DNA of 64,000 nucleotides from Planctomycetota bacterium (GTDB taxonomy: Bacteria; Planctomycetota; UBA1135; JACQFD01). Below the pieces are notes generated by a model that did no database searches, had not been told where the DNA came from, and was given only the letters and a program-made list of their open reading frames with translations. Within the stretch, counting starts at the first letter, position 1, and every line of letters starts with the position of its first letter. Of the stretch, positions 43,084-50,973 are shown piece by piece. The stretch lies in NCBI GenBank assembly GCA_016200225.1, contig JACQFD010000001.1, positions 167,115-231,114 on the forward strand, given 5' to 3'. A program made the position numbers and the translations under genes.

Positions 43084-43962
43084 ATGCGCCTCGTAACCGC
43101 GATCGAAACCATCGGTAAATTGCGCGACGAAAACCGCCGCGCGGGCCGGAAAGTCGGACTCGTGCCGACGATGGGCGCGCTTCACGATGGACACGGCAGC
43201 CTCGTGCGGAAAGCCCGCGCGGAATGCGAGGTCGTGATCGCGTCGATCTTCGTCAATCCATTACAATTCGGGCCGAAGGAGGATTTTGAACAATATCCGC
43301 GCGATCTCGAGGGCGACCGCGCGAAGCTGGAGTCGTGGGGCTGCGACGTATTGTTTACAACGTCGCCGTCGGCGATGTATCCGAACGGATTTCAAACATT
43401 TGTAACACCCGAGGGGCCGCTCTCCGCGGAATTCGATGGGGCCGTCCGTCCCGGCCATTTCAAGGGCGTCGCGACGGTTGTATTAAAATTACTCAATTTG
43501 ACGGGCTGCGACATTGCTTATTTTGGCAGGAAAGACGCGCAACAATGCGCGCTGATCCGCCGCATGGCGCTCGATCTTAATGTTCCCTCGAAAATCTCGG
43601 TCTGTCCGACCGCGCGAGAGCAGGACGGGCTCGCGATGAGTTCGCGAAATGTATATTTAACTCCGGCGCAGCGCGCGGCCGCGCCGAATATTTACAAAGC
43701 CCTCCTCGCCGCGCGCGCGCGCGTGCAGGGGGGCGAACGCGACGCGCTCCAGATTCGCGAAGCCCTCGCCCGCGATCTGGCCGCGATCGAAGGGGGATCG
43801 CCCGATTACGCGGACGTTGTCGATCCCGATTCGTTCGAACGGATACAACAGAAAATCCCCGGGCGTTTCGGCGCGCCGGCTCCCGCGCTCGCGATCGCGG
43901 TGGTTCGGTTCGGCTCGACGCGATTATTGGATAATTTACGATTAGACGAAGACGGTTCGTGA
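43084..43962 (+). CDS. panC: Pantothenate synthetase
   Basis: Joins pantoate and beta-alanine with ATP to form pantothenate, the coenzyme A precursor. The 292 residues contain VGLVPTMGALHDGHGSLVRKAR (HIGH-type), FVNPLQFGPKEDFEQYPR, FQTFVTPEGPLSAEFDGAVRPGHF and the KMSKS-equivalent region MSSRNVYLTPAQRAAA. The leader before the ATG is AAAAAATAACAAAAAA, without Shine-Dalgarno. ispE begins 3 bases after its stop. Confidence 0.95.
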   Translation: MRLVTAIETIGKLRDENRRAGRKVGLVPTMGALHDGHGSLVRKARAECEVVIASIFVNPLQFGPKEDFEQYPRDLEGDRAKLESWGCDVLFTTSPSAMYPNGFQTFVTPEGPLSAEFDGAVRPGHFKGVATVVLKLLNLTGCDIAYFGRKDAQQCALIRRMALDLNVPSKISVCPTAREQDGLAMSSRNVYLTPAQRAAAPNIYKALLAARARVQGGERDALQIREALARDLAAIEGGSPDYADVVDPDSFERIQQKIPGRFGAPAPALAIAVVRFGSTRLLDNLRLDEDGS

Positions 43963-43965
43963 AGC

Positions 43966-44892
43966 ATGATCGTCGAAAGCCGCTCCCGCGACGCGATCGC
44001 CGTGCAGAGCACGTGCAAACTCAATCTTTTTCTCGAAGTGGTCCGGAAGCGCGCGGACGATTATCACGATATCGAGACGCTTTTTCAGGAAATCGATCTT
44101 AAGGATAGAATTATTATTCGACGAGCGGACGCCGGCGTCGAGTTTACTTGTAATATTATAAATCTCGCGCGTCCCGGCGAAAACCTCGTCGAGCGCGCGG
44201 CCGCCCGGTTCTTTACACATACGGGCATCCGCGGCGGCGTGGCGATCGCGCTCGAGAAGCGCATTCCGGCGGGCGCGGGCGTTGGCGGCGGATCGGCCAA
44301 CGCCACGGCGACGCTGCAAGCGCTCGACCTGCTTTTTGAGACGAAGTTGCCTCTCCGTGAAATCTCGCAAATTGCCTGTTCGCTTGGATCCGATTGTCCA
44401 TTTTTTGTTTTAGGTGGCGCAGCCGTAGGCCACGGCCGGGGCGAGTTGCTCGAACCCGTGTCGTTGCCGCGCCGCGCCTTTCTATTAGTCATTCCACCCT
44501 TGGTCCTCTCAACCGCCGCCGTTTATGCGCGAGTTTCGCCAGACTTGGCGACGCGCGATTCTGTGCGCGCGCTTCCGCTTTCGAAGTTCGAGTCCATGAA
44601 CGTAAACGATGTCGAAAGCGCGATTTTCAATCGTCTCGAAACGGCTGCGATCGAAGCGGAACCGCGGTTGAATGAGATCCGGCGGACGTTTGAACGTGCG
44701 GGAATTCCGCGCTTCCATTTGACCGGCAGCGGCAGCGGAAGTTTCGCCGTTTTTGAAACATTAACGAAGGCCGTGGAAGCGGCGGAGTCGTTTCGGAGCG
44801 TTCGCGGAAGTCTTGTGAACAATGCGCAGGCGGCCGGGCTTCTAAAGGATACAAAAGTATTCGCCGTCGAATCCCTCGGAAGGGCGTCGTAA
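43966..44892 (+). CDS. ispE: 4-diphosphocytidyl-2-C-methyl-D-erythritol kinase
   Basis: GHMP kinase of the MEP isoprenoid pathway. The 308 residues contain CKLNLFLEVVRKRADDYHDIETLF, the phosphate loop PAGAGVGGGSANATATL, LGSDCPFFVLGGAAVGHGRGE and the C-terminal LTGSGSGSFAVFET. In Bacillus the homologues of ispE and spoVG lie in one neighbourhood, and here spoVG follows 83 bases after ispE, which supports both calls. Confidence 0.94.
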   Translation: MIVESRSRDAIAVQSTCKLNLFLEVVRKRADDYHDIETLFQEIDLKDRIIIRRADAGVEFTCNIINLARPGENLVERAAARFFTHTGIRGGVAIALEKRIPAGAGVGGGSANATATLQALDLLFETKLPLREISQIACSLGSDCPFFVLGGAAVGHGRGELLEPVSLPRRAFLLVIPPLVLSTAAVYARVSPDLATRDSVRALPLSKFESMNVNDVESAIFNRLETAAIEAEPRLNEIRRTFERAGIPRFHLTGSGSGSFAVFETLTKAVEAAESFRSVRGSLVNNAQAAGLLKDTKVFAVESLGRAS

Positions 44893-44974
44893 CAAAACAG
44901 GTGATCCATTGGAAGAGTTCAGGCTATCGACCCGAAGCAGCGAGATCAGCGCACCCGCGCCGCGGAGAGATTTC

Positions 44975-45427
44975 ATGCAAATCACGGAGATCCGGATTCG
45001 ATTATTAGAATCCCGCAGGGACCGACTCCGGGCTTATGCGACCATTACATTTAATAATACATTTGTCGTCCGCGATTTGCGCGTGATCGAAGGCGGGCGG
45101 GGCATATTTGTAGCGATGCCCAGCCGGCGCCTCGCCGACCGCTGCCCGCGCTGCGCGTGCAAGAATCATTTGCGCGCGGTTTTTTGTAATGATTGCGGTT
45201 CGCGGCTCCCGTCCGGGCGCGTTCAAAAGGACGTGACCGGGCGCCCCCGGCTTCACTGCGACGTCTGCCACCCCGTGAACAAAGACGCGCGGCAGCATCT
45301 CGAAGATGTGGTGCTCGCGCGGTTTCGTGAAGAAATGGCGCGAAAAGTACAAGGCATTTACCAACCGCCGCCCGACGATGAGTATGAAATTGAAGACGAC
45401 GGGCACTACGAGGCGGCTTTCGAGTAA
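44975..45427 (+). CDS. spoVG: SpoVG-family protein with embedded zinc-ribbon motif
   Basis: SpoVG proteins are small regulators that bind nucleic acid. From the ATG at 44975 the protein has 150 residues. The SpoVG core is recognisable: MQITEIRIRLLESRRDRLRA, YATITFNNTFVVRDLRVIEG, GIFVAMPSRRLADRC. Between the core halves lies an insertion of about 55 residues with three Cys pairs: CPRC, CNDC and CDVC (residues about 51-100). It then resumes as ARQHLEDVVLARFREEM. A longer in-frame start at 44909 adds 22 polar residues without support. The position after ispE echoes the Firmicutes order. The role of the zinc site is unknown. Confidence 0.82.
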   Translation: MQITEIRIRLLESRRDRLRAYATITFNNTFVVRDLRVIEGGRGIFVAMPSRRLADRCPRCACKNHLRAVFCNDCGSRLPSGRVQKDVTGRPRLHCDVCHPVNKDARQHLEDVVLARFREEMARKVQGIYQPPPDDEYEIEDDGHYEAAFE

Positions 45428-45436
45428 TCTCCCGAT

Positions 45437-46363
45437 GTGTTGTCGGATCGGCGCTCATTCGAATCCGCGCCGCGCATCGGATTCGCGGGCGCGGGCGCCG
45501 TTGCATGCGCCCTCGCGCCCTGCGCGTCGCGCGCCGGATTTGATATCGCCGGGTTTTTATCGTTAACCCGATCTTCCTCGGCGCGCGCCGCGCGGAAAAT
45601 AAGTAAAAAGGCGGGTGAAGACCGGCCGCGGATTTTTAAAGATGTCTCCGCGCTCGCGGACGCCTCGAATATAATTATGATCGCGACGCCGGACCGCGCG
45701 ATCGACGGGCTCGACGCGGAATTATGTAAATATATCCGATCCGGAAGCCTCGTTTGCCATCTTTCGGGAGCCCTCGGCCCCGGCGCGCTCTCCCGGTGCC
45801 GCGCGCGCGGCGCGAAAACCGCGTCGCTGCATTTGTTACAAACATTTCCCGACCGCGACTCGGGCGAAGACCGAATTCCGGGGACGTTCGCCGCGATCGA
45901 CGGCGATGCCGCGGCGGCGCGATTTCTAATGAAGTTCGCGAAAAAACTGAAGATGCGGCCGCTGATTCTTAAAAATACAGATCGCGCGCTGTATCACGCT
46001 TCCGCCGTGATGGCGTCAAATTTCGTCGTCGTATTGTATGATTGGGCGGTCGATACATTTGCGCGCTCGACGGGACAGCCGCGCGCGGTCGCGGCGGAGG
46101 CGCTCTGGCCGCTGTTCGCGGCCGCGTCGGATAATATTAAAAAAATCGGACTCCCGGGCGCGCTCTCGGGGCCGGTCGCGCGGGGCGATTTCGAAACCGT
46201 CGCGCGTCATTTGTCGAAATTCATAACAAAAGACGAACGGGATCTGTACGGAGCGCTCAGCCTGCGCGCGGCCGCGATGGCGGTCGCGAAGAAATCCATC
46301 CCCGCGTCCGGTTTACAACAAATGAGCGGCGTTGTCGCGCGCGCGTCGCGGAAACGGCGCTGA
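45437..46363 (+). CDS. Rossmann-fold protein with DUF2520 C-terminal domain
   Basis: 308 residues. An NAD(P)-binding N-terminal half (PRIGFAGAGAVACALAP; IIMIATPDRAIDGL; VCHLSGALGPGAL) is followed by a helical DUF2520 half (LYHASAVMASNFVVVLYDWA; GPVARGDFETVARHL). The family is widespread next to pantothenate or aspartate-decarboxylase genes and is a probable reductase, with undefined substrate. The start is GTG at 45437, nine bases after the spoVG stop. aroDE follows 5 bases later, so the run from pssA to aroK may be one transcript. Confidence 0.85.
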   Translation: MLSDRRSFESAPRIGFAGAGAVACALAPCASRAGFDIAGFLSLTRSSSARAARKISKKAGEDRPRIFKDVSALADASNIIMIATPDRAIDGLDAELCKYIRSGSLVCHLSGALGPGALSRCRARGAKTASLHLLQTFPDRDSGEDRIPGTFAAIDGDAAAARFLMKFAKKLKMRPLILKNTDRALYHASAVMASNFVVVLYDWAVDTFARSTGQPRAVAAEALWPLFAAASDNIKKIGLPGALSGPVARGDFETVARHLSKFITKDERDLYGALSLRAAAMAVAKKSIPASGLQQMSGVVARASRKRR

Positions 46364-46368
46364 AATCC

Positions 46369-47877
46369 ATGCCGATCGCGGTCTCTATTTGTGAAAAGAC
46401 GGCCGAGGCGGCCTGCGAAGTCGCGGCGCGCGTCGAGCCCGCGGCCGAATGGATAGAATTTCGCGTCGACGACATGGAGGACCCGCGATTCGATATATTA
46501 TTATCCTCGCGAAAACGGCCCGTGATCGTCGCGTGTCCGCTCGAGGAATCGGGAGGCCGTTTCAAGGGCGGGCCCGACGCCGCGAAAGCGCGCCTTTGCG
46601 CGGCCGCGGACGCGGGCGCGAATTTTATCGATATCGACTGGCGGCTCGCCGACAGTTTGCGCGCGATCCCTTCCTCCTGCCGCAGAATTATATCTTATCA
46701 CAGTCATGCGGGAATGCCCGCCAGTCTCGACGCGGCCCTCATGTTTCTGCGCAAACTCGCGGGCGACACGGATATTATTAAAATCGTGCCGCGAGGCGAA
46801 ACGATCGAGGACGCGCTTGATCTGGCGAAGATTTGTTATGACGGCCGCGGACGAATCATTGCATTCGCGATGGGGCCCGCGGCGACCGTTTCGCGATTGT
46901 TAGCGATCGCCGCCGGCGCTCCATTTGTATACGCCGCGCCGGCGGTTGGATCGCAAACGGCGCCCGGCCAGCCGACGCTCGCGGACTTGCGCGCCGTCCT
47001 TCCTCCGCGCGGCGGAAGCGCGGGCACGGCGATTTTCGGCGTGGTCGGCAATCCGATCGCGCATTCGCTGTCGCCGGCCCTCCATTCGATCGGACTTCGA
47101 TCGTTAAACTTCGACGCGATGTTTCTCGCGTTCGAGCCTCGCGAGTTCGGGCCGTTTTTCGATAAAATTAGCTTATTACCATTCGTGCGCGGACTCGCCG
47201 TGACCGCGCCGTTCAAGGAGGACGCGCTGCGGCGGGCCGACCTCTCCGACGACGCCGTGCGTCAGGTCGTCGCCGCGAACACATTGGTAAGAATCCCCGA
47301 CGGCTGGCGCGCGCTCAACACCGACGACGACGGCGCCGCCGACGCGATCGAGCGCGGACTCGGCGAAAAAATGATTGCTAAGAATATCGTCGTGATCGGC
47401 ACGGGCGGAGCCGCGCGCGCCGCCGCGGCGGGAGCGCGAAGGCGCGGCGCGCAACTCGCGATCGCCGGCCGAAATATTACAAAAGCACAAAAACTCGCCG
47501 AGCGATTCGGCGGCGTCGCGCTCCGCATCGACGAAATTGATAATTATCCATACGACGTCCTCGTCAACGCGACGCCCGCCGGCCAATGGCCCTCGCCCGA
47601 CGAATCTCCAGTTCCGGCGCGGGCCATCCGACCGGGCAGTTGCGTCGTCGACGCGGTCGTTCGGCCATATGATACAAAACTCGGACGGCTCGCGACGGAA
47701 CGGGGAGCGAAATTCGTCCCCGGAATCGAATGGTTTTTGTCGCAGGCGGCGAGGCAATTCCGATTCTTTACAGGCGCGGAGGCGCCGCTCGCGATCTGGC
47801 GGCCCGCCGCGATCATGGCGCTCAAGCAGGCGCCGAAACCGCTTCCCGGAATGTTATTAAGTTCCGCGAATCGATAA
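46369..47877 (+). CDS. aroDE: Bifunctional 3-dehydroquinate dehydratase (type I) / shikimate dehydrogenase
   Basis: Two consecutive shikimate-pathway steps on one 502-residue chain. Residues 1-215 are type I dehydroquinase with the catalytic His in ISYHSHAGM and the Schiff-base Lys in DIIKIVPRGETI. Residues 225-500 are shikimate dehydrogenase with the substrate motif GVVGNPIAHSLSPALHS, the catalytic Lys in VTAPFKEDALR, NTDDDGAADAIE and the NADP fold IVVIGTGGAARAA. The fusion is known in chlamydiae, planctomycetes and plants. aroK follows 37 bases downstream. Confidence 0.94.
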   Translation: MPIAVSICEKTAEAACEVAARVEPAAEWIEFRVDDMEDPRFDILLSSRKRPVIVACPLEESGGRFKGGPDAAKARLCAAADAGANFIDIDWRLADSLRAIPSSCRRIISYHSHAGMPASLDAALMFLRKLAGDTDIIKIVPRGETIEDALDLAKICYDGRGRIIAFAMGPAATVSRLLAIAAGAPFVYAAPAVGSQTAPGQPTLADLRAVLPPRGGSAGTAIFGVVGNPIAHSLSPALHSIGLRSLNFDAMFLAFEPREFGPFFDKISLLPFVRGLAVTAPFKEDALRRADLSDDAVRQVVAANTLVRIPDGWRALNTDDDGAADAIERGLGEKMIAKNIVVIGTGGAARAAAAGARRRGAQLAIAGRNITKAQKLAERFGGVALRIDEIDNYPYDVLVNATPAGQWPSPDESPVPARAIRPGSCVVDAVVRPYDTKLGRLATERGAKFVPGIEWFLSQAARQFRFFTGAEAPLAIWRPAAIMALKQAPKPLPGMLLSSANR

Positions 47878-47914
47878 ATACATCCGATCCAACGTCAAAT
47901 TAATAACAAAAAAT

Positions 47915-48466
47915 ATGATTATCTTCATCGGTTTGCGCGGCAGCGGCAAGTCCACGCTCGGCCGGGCGCTCGCGGATTCGCTGGAGCGGCCGTTTCTCGA
48001 TCTCGACGAGGACGTCGAACGCGTCGCGAAGACTACGATTGCGCAATTGATGAAAAAATCGATCGAGGAGTTCCGCAAGATCGAACACGAGTGCCTCGAA
48101 CGCACGATTCTTGGCGCTCCGGAAAGTTTAATACTCGCTGTCGGCGGAGGCGCCGCGGTGCAGGCGGAAAACGTGCGATTCTTTCAATTCGGCGTGAATA
48201 TTTATCTCACGTGTCCCGTCGCGCTGATCGCAAAACGCATCGCCGCGAATCCCGGCACGCGCCCGCCGCTGACGGCGGAGGATCCGGTTTCGGAAATTGT
48301 ACAATTAAACCGCCAGCGAATGCGAACGTATCAAAAACTCGCCGACATTACAGTTTCGACCGACGCTACGATTCCGGAGGCGCTCGCCGAAGTTATCAAA
48401 AAGCTCGAGTTGTATAAAATCTCCGAACGCATGCGTTTTGCGCGGATCGCCGGCGCGGCAGAATAG
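47915..48466 (+). CDS. aroK: Shikimate kinase
   Basis: Phosphorylates shikimate with ATP. The 183 residues contain the Walker A loop GLRGSGKSTLGRALA, the substrate aspartate in LDLDEDVERVA, the IEEFRKIEHECLE motif, AVGGGAAVQ and the lid arginine in NPGTRPPLTAED. It follows aroDE as the next pathway step. The leader AATTAATAACAAAAAAT precedes the ATG and has no Shine-Dalgarno. Confidence 0.94.
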   Translation: MIIFIGLRGSGKSTLGRALADSLERPFLDLDEDVERVAKTTIAQLMKKSIEEFRKIEHECLERTILGAPESLILAVGGGAAVQAENVRFFQFGVNIYLTCPVALIAKRIAANPGTRPPLTAEDPVSEIVQLNRQRMRTYQKLADITVSTDATIPEALAEVIKKLELYKISERMRFARIAGAAE

Positions 48467-48565
48467 GCAATTTTTGCGTCCGCGCGGCTTCGGCGCCCTT
48501 CGCGGCTCCCCGGCGGCAAATTTCTCCCATGTCTTCAGACGGGCGCCGCCGATGGTCGATTCGCG

Positions 48566-49288
48566 ATGCGATTCATGGAAAAGGGAACACTCCATCGCGC
48601 GGCGGATTGGCTGCGACGCGCGATTCAGACTGAAAACGCGCCGCCGGACTCCGCGCAGCACGCGTCGGCGCCGGCGCGTATCGACGCGGAGTTGCTCGAG
48701 GTTCTGAGCGAGGAACTCGGTCTGCGCGCGGCGGCATTGCGGTGCGCGATGCGCGGCCTCGAATCGCCGCAGGTCGCGCCCACCGACGAAGTGCGTCGCC
48801 AGCTTGCGCTCGAAATTGAACAAATCGAAGAACTGGTCGACGGCCTGAGCGCGCTTGCGACGCCGCAAATCGAGTCTCCCGATTGGCAAAGCATTGAATT
48901 AACAGAAGCGTTCCGCCGGGCGATACAACGCCACGAAACGCGCTCAATGTTAAAATTGCCCGTTCGCGTGCGCGGTCGGGCGGACGCCGGCCGCGTGCGC
49001 GCGAATCCCGCGACGCTCGTTCGAACATTAGCATTGTGCCTCGACGCCACGGAACTGGTCGCGAGCCCCGAAAGCGCGATCATCGCGGACCTCGCGTCCA
49101 GGGATTCGTTGATTATTATTGATTTTCGGCCGATGGTCGCGCTCTCGGTTTTGCCAGCGCGCTCGCGCGAACGAATACAAACAATGTTGGCGCTCGCCTC
49201 GCGGCTTTCGACGACCTTCGGAGCCACGCTCGAATGCGTCGCGCGCGAATCGGCGATCACGCCGTCGTTAAGGCTCGCGCAGGGTTGA
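48566..49288 (+). CDS. Uncharacterised protein resembling a degenerate histidine-kinase core
   Basis: 240 residues, cytosolic by appearance. Residues 40-120 look like a helical dimerisation hairpin (ELLEVLSEELGLRAAALRCAM; LALEIEQIEELVDGLSALA). Residues 120-240 resemble a HATPase order: a helix with RANPATLVRTLALCLDATELV in place of the usual N-box (no Asn), then SLIIIDFRPM in place of the G1 box. No catalytic His or glycine-rich lid is present. It may therefore be a pseudo-kinase or an unrelated protein with the same outline. It lies 99 bases after aroK and 89 before the SOD gene. The similarity is weak and by eye. Confidence 0.5.
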   Translation: MRFMEKGTLHRAADWLRRAIQTENAPPDSAQHASAPARIDAELLEVLSEELGLRAAALRCAMRGLESPQVAPTDEVRRQLALEIEQIEELVDGLSALATPQIESPDWQSIELTEAFRRAIQRHETRSMLKLPVRVRGRADAGRVRANPATLVRTLALCLDATELVASPESAIIADLASRDSLIIIDFRPMVALSVLPARSRERIQTMLALASRLSTTFGATLECVARESAITPSLRLAQG

Positions 49289-49377
49289 AAGCCGTCTGGC
49301 GATAGGTCGGGCGCAAGCTATGATTGCGCGCGATTCAGTACCCCCAATAAGAAATCTCTATACCCGGAGAATCCCCT

Positions 49378-50103
49378 GTGACCAGCGTCGATCGCCGATC
49401 CTTTATTGTTTCCGCCGCCGGTTTGGCGGGCGCCGCGTGCGTCGCGCCGCAAATATTAGCAAGTTCGCCGTCCGTCGCGAACGCGGCGCAGGGTGGAGAT
49501 AAATATTCACCGATCTCGCTCGATCATTTAAAAGGCGGACTCGAGGGTCTCTCGGCGGGGCAGCTCGAGGAACACGGTAAATTGTATCAAGGATATGTGA
49601 ATCGAACAAACGCGCTGCTCGATAAAATTGCAAAGATGACCGCCGCCGGAACGCATTTAAACGATCAAAAAATGCCGGTGCCGGAGTATTCAGAATTGAA
49701 GCGGCGCTACGGTTTCGAATTTAACGGAATGGTATTGCATGAATACTATTTCGAGAATCTAAAGAAAAACGGCGGCGAACTCGCGGCCGACAATCCGCTC
49801 GCGAAAACCGCCGAAAAGTGGTTCGGCTCCATGCAGAATTGGTGGGATGAATTCAAGGCGACGGCGAAGAGCCCCGGCGTCGGCTGGGTGATTTGCGCGC
49901 AGGATCCGCGCTCCAAGCGAATTGTAAATAGCTGGGTGACGATGCACGAAGACGGCAACATCGCCGGATATCATGTGGTCTTGGCGTTGGATTTGTGGGA
50001 GCACGCGTTCGTCGGCGATTACAAACCGACGGAGCGCGGCAAATACATCGCGGCGTTCGAGAAAAATATCAATTGGGACGCCGCGGCGAAGCGGCTTGCG
50101 TAA
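49378..50103 (+). CDS. Exported Fe/Mn-type superoxide dismutase, divergent
   Basis: Converts superoxide to hydrogen peroxide and oxygen. The 241 residues begin with a twin-arginine signal, VDRRSFIVSAAGLAGAACVA, ending near ASSPSVANAAQ, so the enzyme should fold before export. Metal ligands visible are His in MVLHEYYFENL, and Asp and His in LALDLWEHAFVGDY. The first ligand region reads LEEHGKLYQGYVNRTN, where the usual HHxxHHxxYV spacing is altered: one His sits one place closer to the Tyr. I recall a subfamily with LEEHYKLYxGYV, so this may be a lineage trait. The start is GTG at 49378. Confidence 0.85.
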   Translation: MTSVDRRSFIVSAAGLAGAACVAPQILASSPSVANAAQGGDKYSPISLDHLKGGLEGLSAGQLEEHGKLYQGYVNRTNALLDKIAKMTAAGTHLNDQKMPVPEYSELKRRYGFEFNGMVLHEYYFENLKKNGGELAADNPLAKTAEKWFGSMQNWWDEFKATAKSPGVGWVICAQDPRSKRIVNSWVTMHEDGNIAGYHVVLALDLWEHAFVGDYKPTERGKYIAAFEKNINWDAAAKRLA

Positions 50104-50130
50104 ACTTGAACGATCGATAGCGTTCGATTC

Positions 50131-50970
50131 GTGGACAACGTCGCGCCGCGCCGGTTTTCGCCGGCGCGGCGCGTGTTTTTTAGTAGTATCGAGTGGATTT
50201 GCCGCGGCCTCGGCGGAAGGCATTTTTATAGAATATACTATTTGACGCCGCCGCGGCTGCGCGTGCGCGTCGAGGAAGTTGTTGTTTCCGGGTTCGCGCG
50301 GGAATTGGACGGTTTTTCGATTGTACAATTAACGGATCTGCACGGCGGGCCGTTCCTGCGGGCCCGCGATCTCGAACGCGTGATCGACGCCGCGAACGCG
50401 CTCGCGCCCGACGCGATCGCGATCACCGGCGATTTTCTGACGCACCGGACGGAGGAGGCGCTCGAACTCGCGCCCGCATTTGCAAAATTGCGCGCGCGGA
50501 AAGGTATATTTGCAATTTTCGGCAATCATGATTATCGCGGTCGCCGCGAGGGCGAAATCGAACGCGCGCTCGCCGCGAACGGCGTGACAACATTACGAAA
50601 CGCGTCGCGTTTGCTCGCCGAGAATTGTTATATCGCCGGAGTGGAGGATCTCGAGGAGGGCAAGTATCCGGACTTTAACAAAGCGCTCGCGGGCATTCCC
50701 GCGGGCGCGGCCGTGGTCTTGTTATGCCACCATCCGGCGGGCCTCGAATTCGCCGCGCCGCGCGGCGTTTCATTAGTATTATCGGGGCACACGCACGGCA
50801 CGCAAATCCGACTTCCAATTGTAAGAAACCTCGGCCCCGCGCATGAAGGCGATCGTTTACAATCCGGTCCGACCACGCTGATCGTCAGCCACGGCATCGG
50901 CGCGATCGGCGTGCCGCTGCGGGTGGGCACGCGCGCGGAGATTGTTTATATTAAATTGCGGGCGAGGTAA
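50131..50970 (+). CDS. Metallophosphoesterase of the calcineurin-like family
   Basis: 279 residues, start GTG at 50131. All five motifs are present: LTDLHGG (DxH), ITGDFLTH (GD), IFGNHDYRG (GNHD), LCHHPAG and SGHTHGTQ (GHxH). The layout matches the YaeI/YkuE type of membrane-associated phosphodiesterases, several of which act on UDP-diacylglucosamine-like lipids or phospholipids. The N-terminal 35 residues are basic and hydrophobic, not a strong signal. The minus-strand membrane gene converges 3 bases later. Confidence 0.87.
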   Translation: MDNVAPRRFSPARRVFFSSIEWICRGLGGRHFYRIYYLTPPRLRVRVEEVVVSGFARELDGFSIVQLTDLHGGPFLRARDLERVIDAANALAPDAIAITGDFLTHRTEEALELAPAFAKLRARKGIFAIFGNHDYRGRREGEIERALAANGVTTLRNASRLLAENCYIAGVEDLEEGKYPDFNKALAGIPAGAAVVLLCHHPAGLEFAAPRGVSLVLSGHTHGTQIRLPIVRNLGPAHEGDRLQSGPTTLIVSHGIGAIGVPLRVGTRAEIVYIKLRAR

Positions 50971-50973
50971 CTA

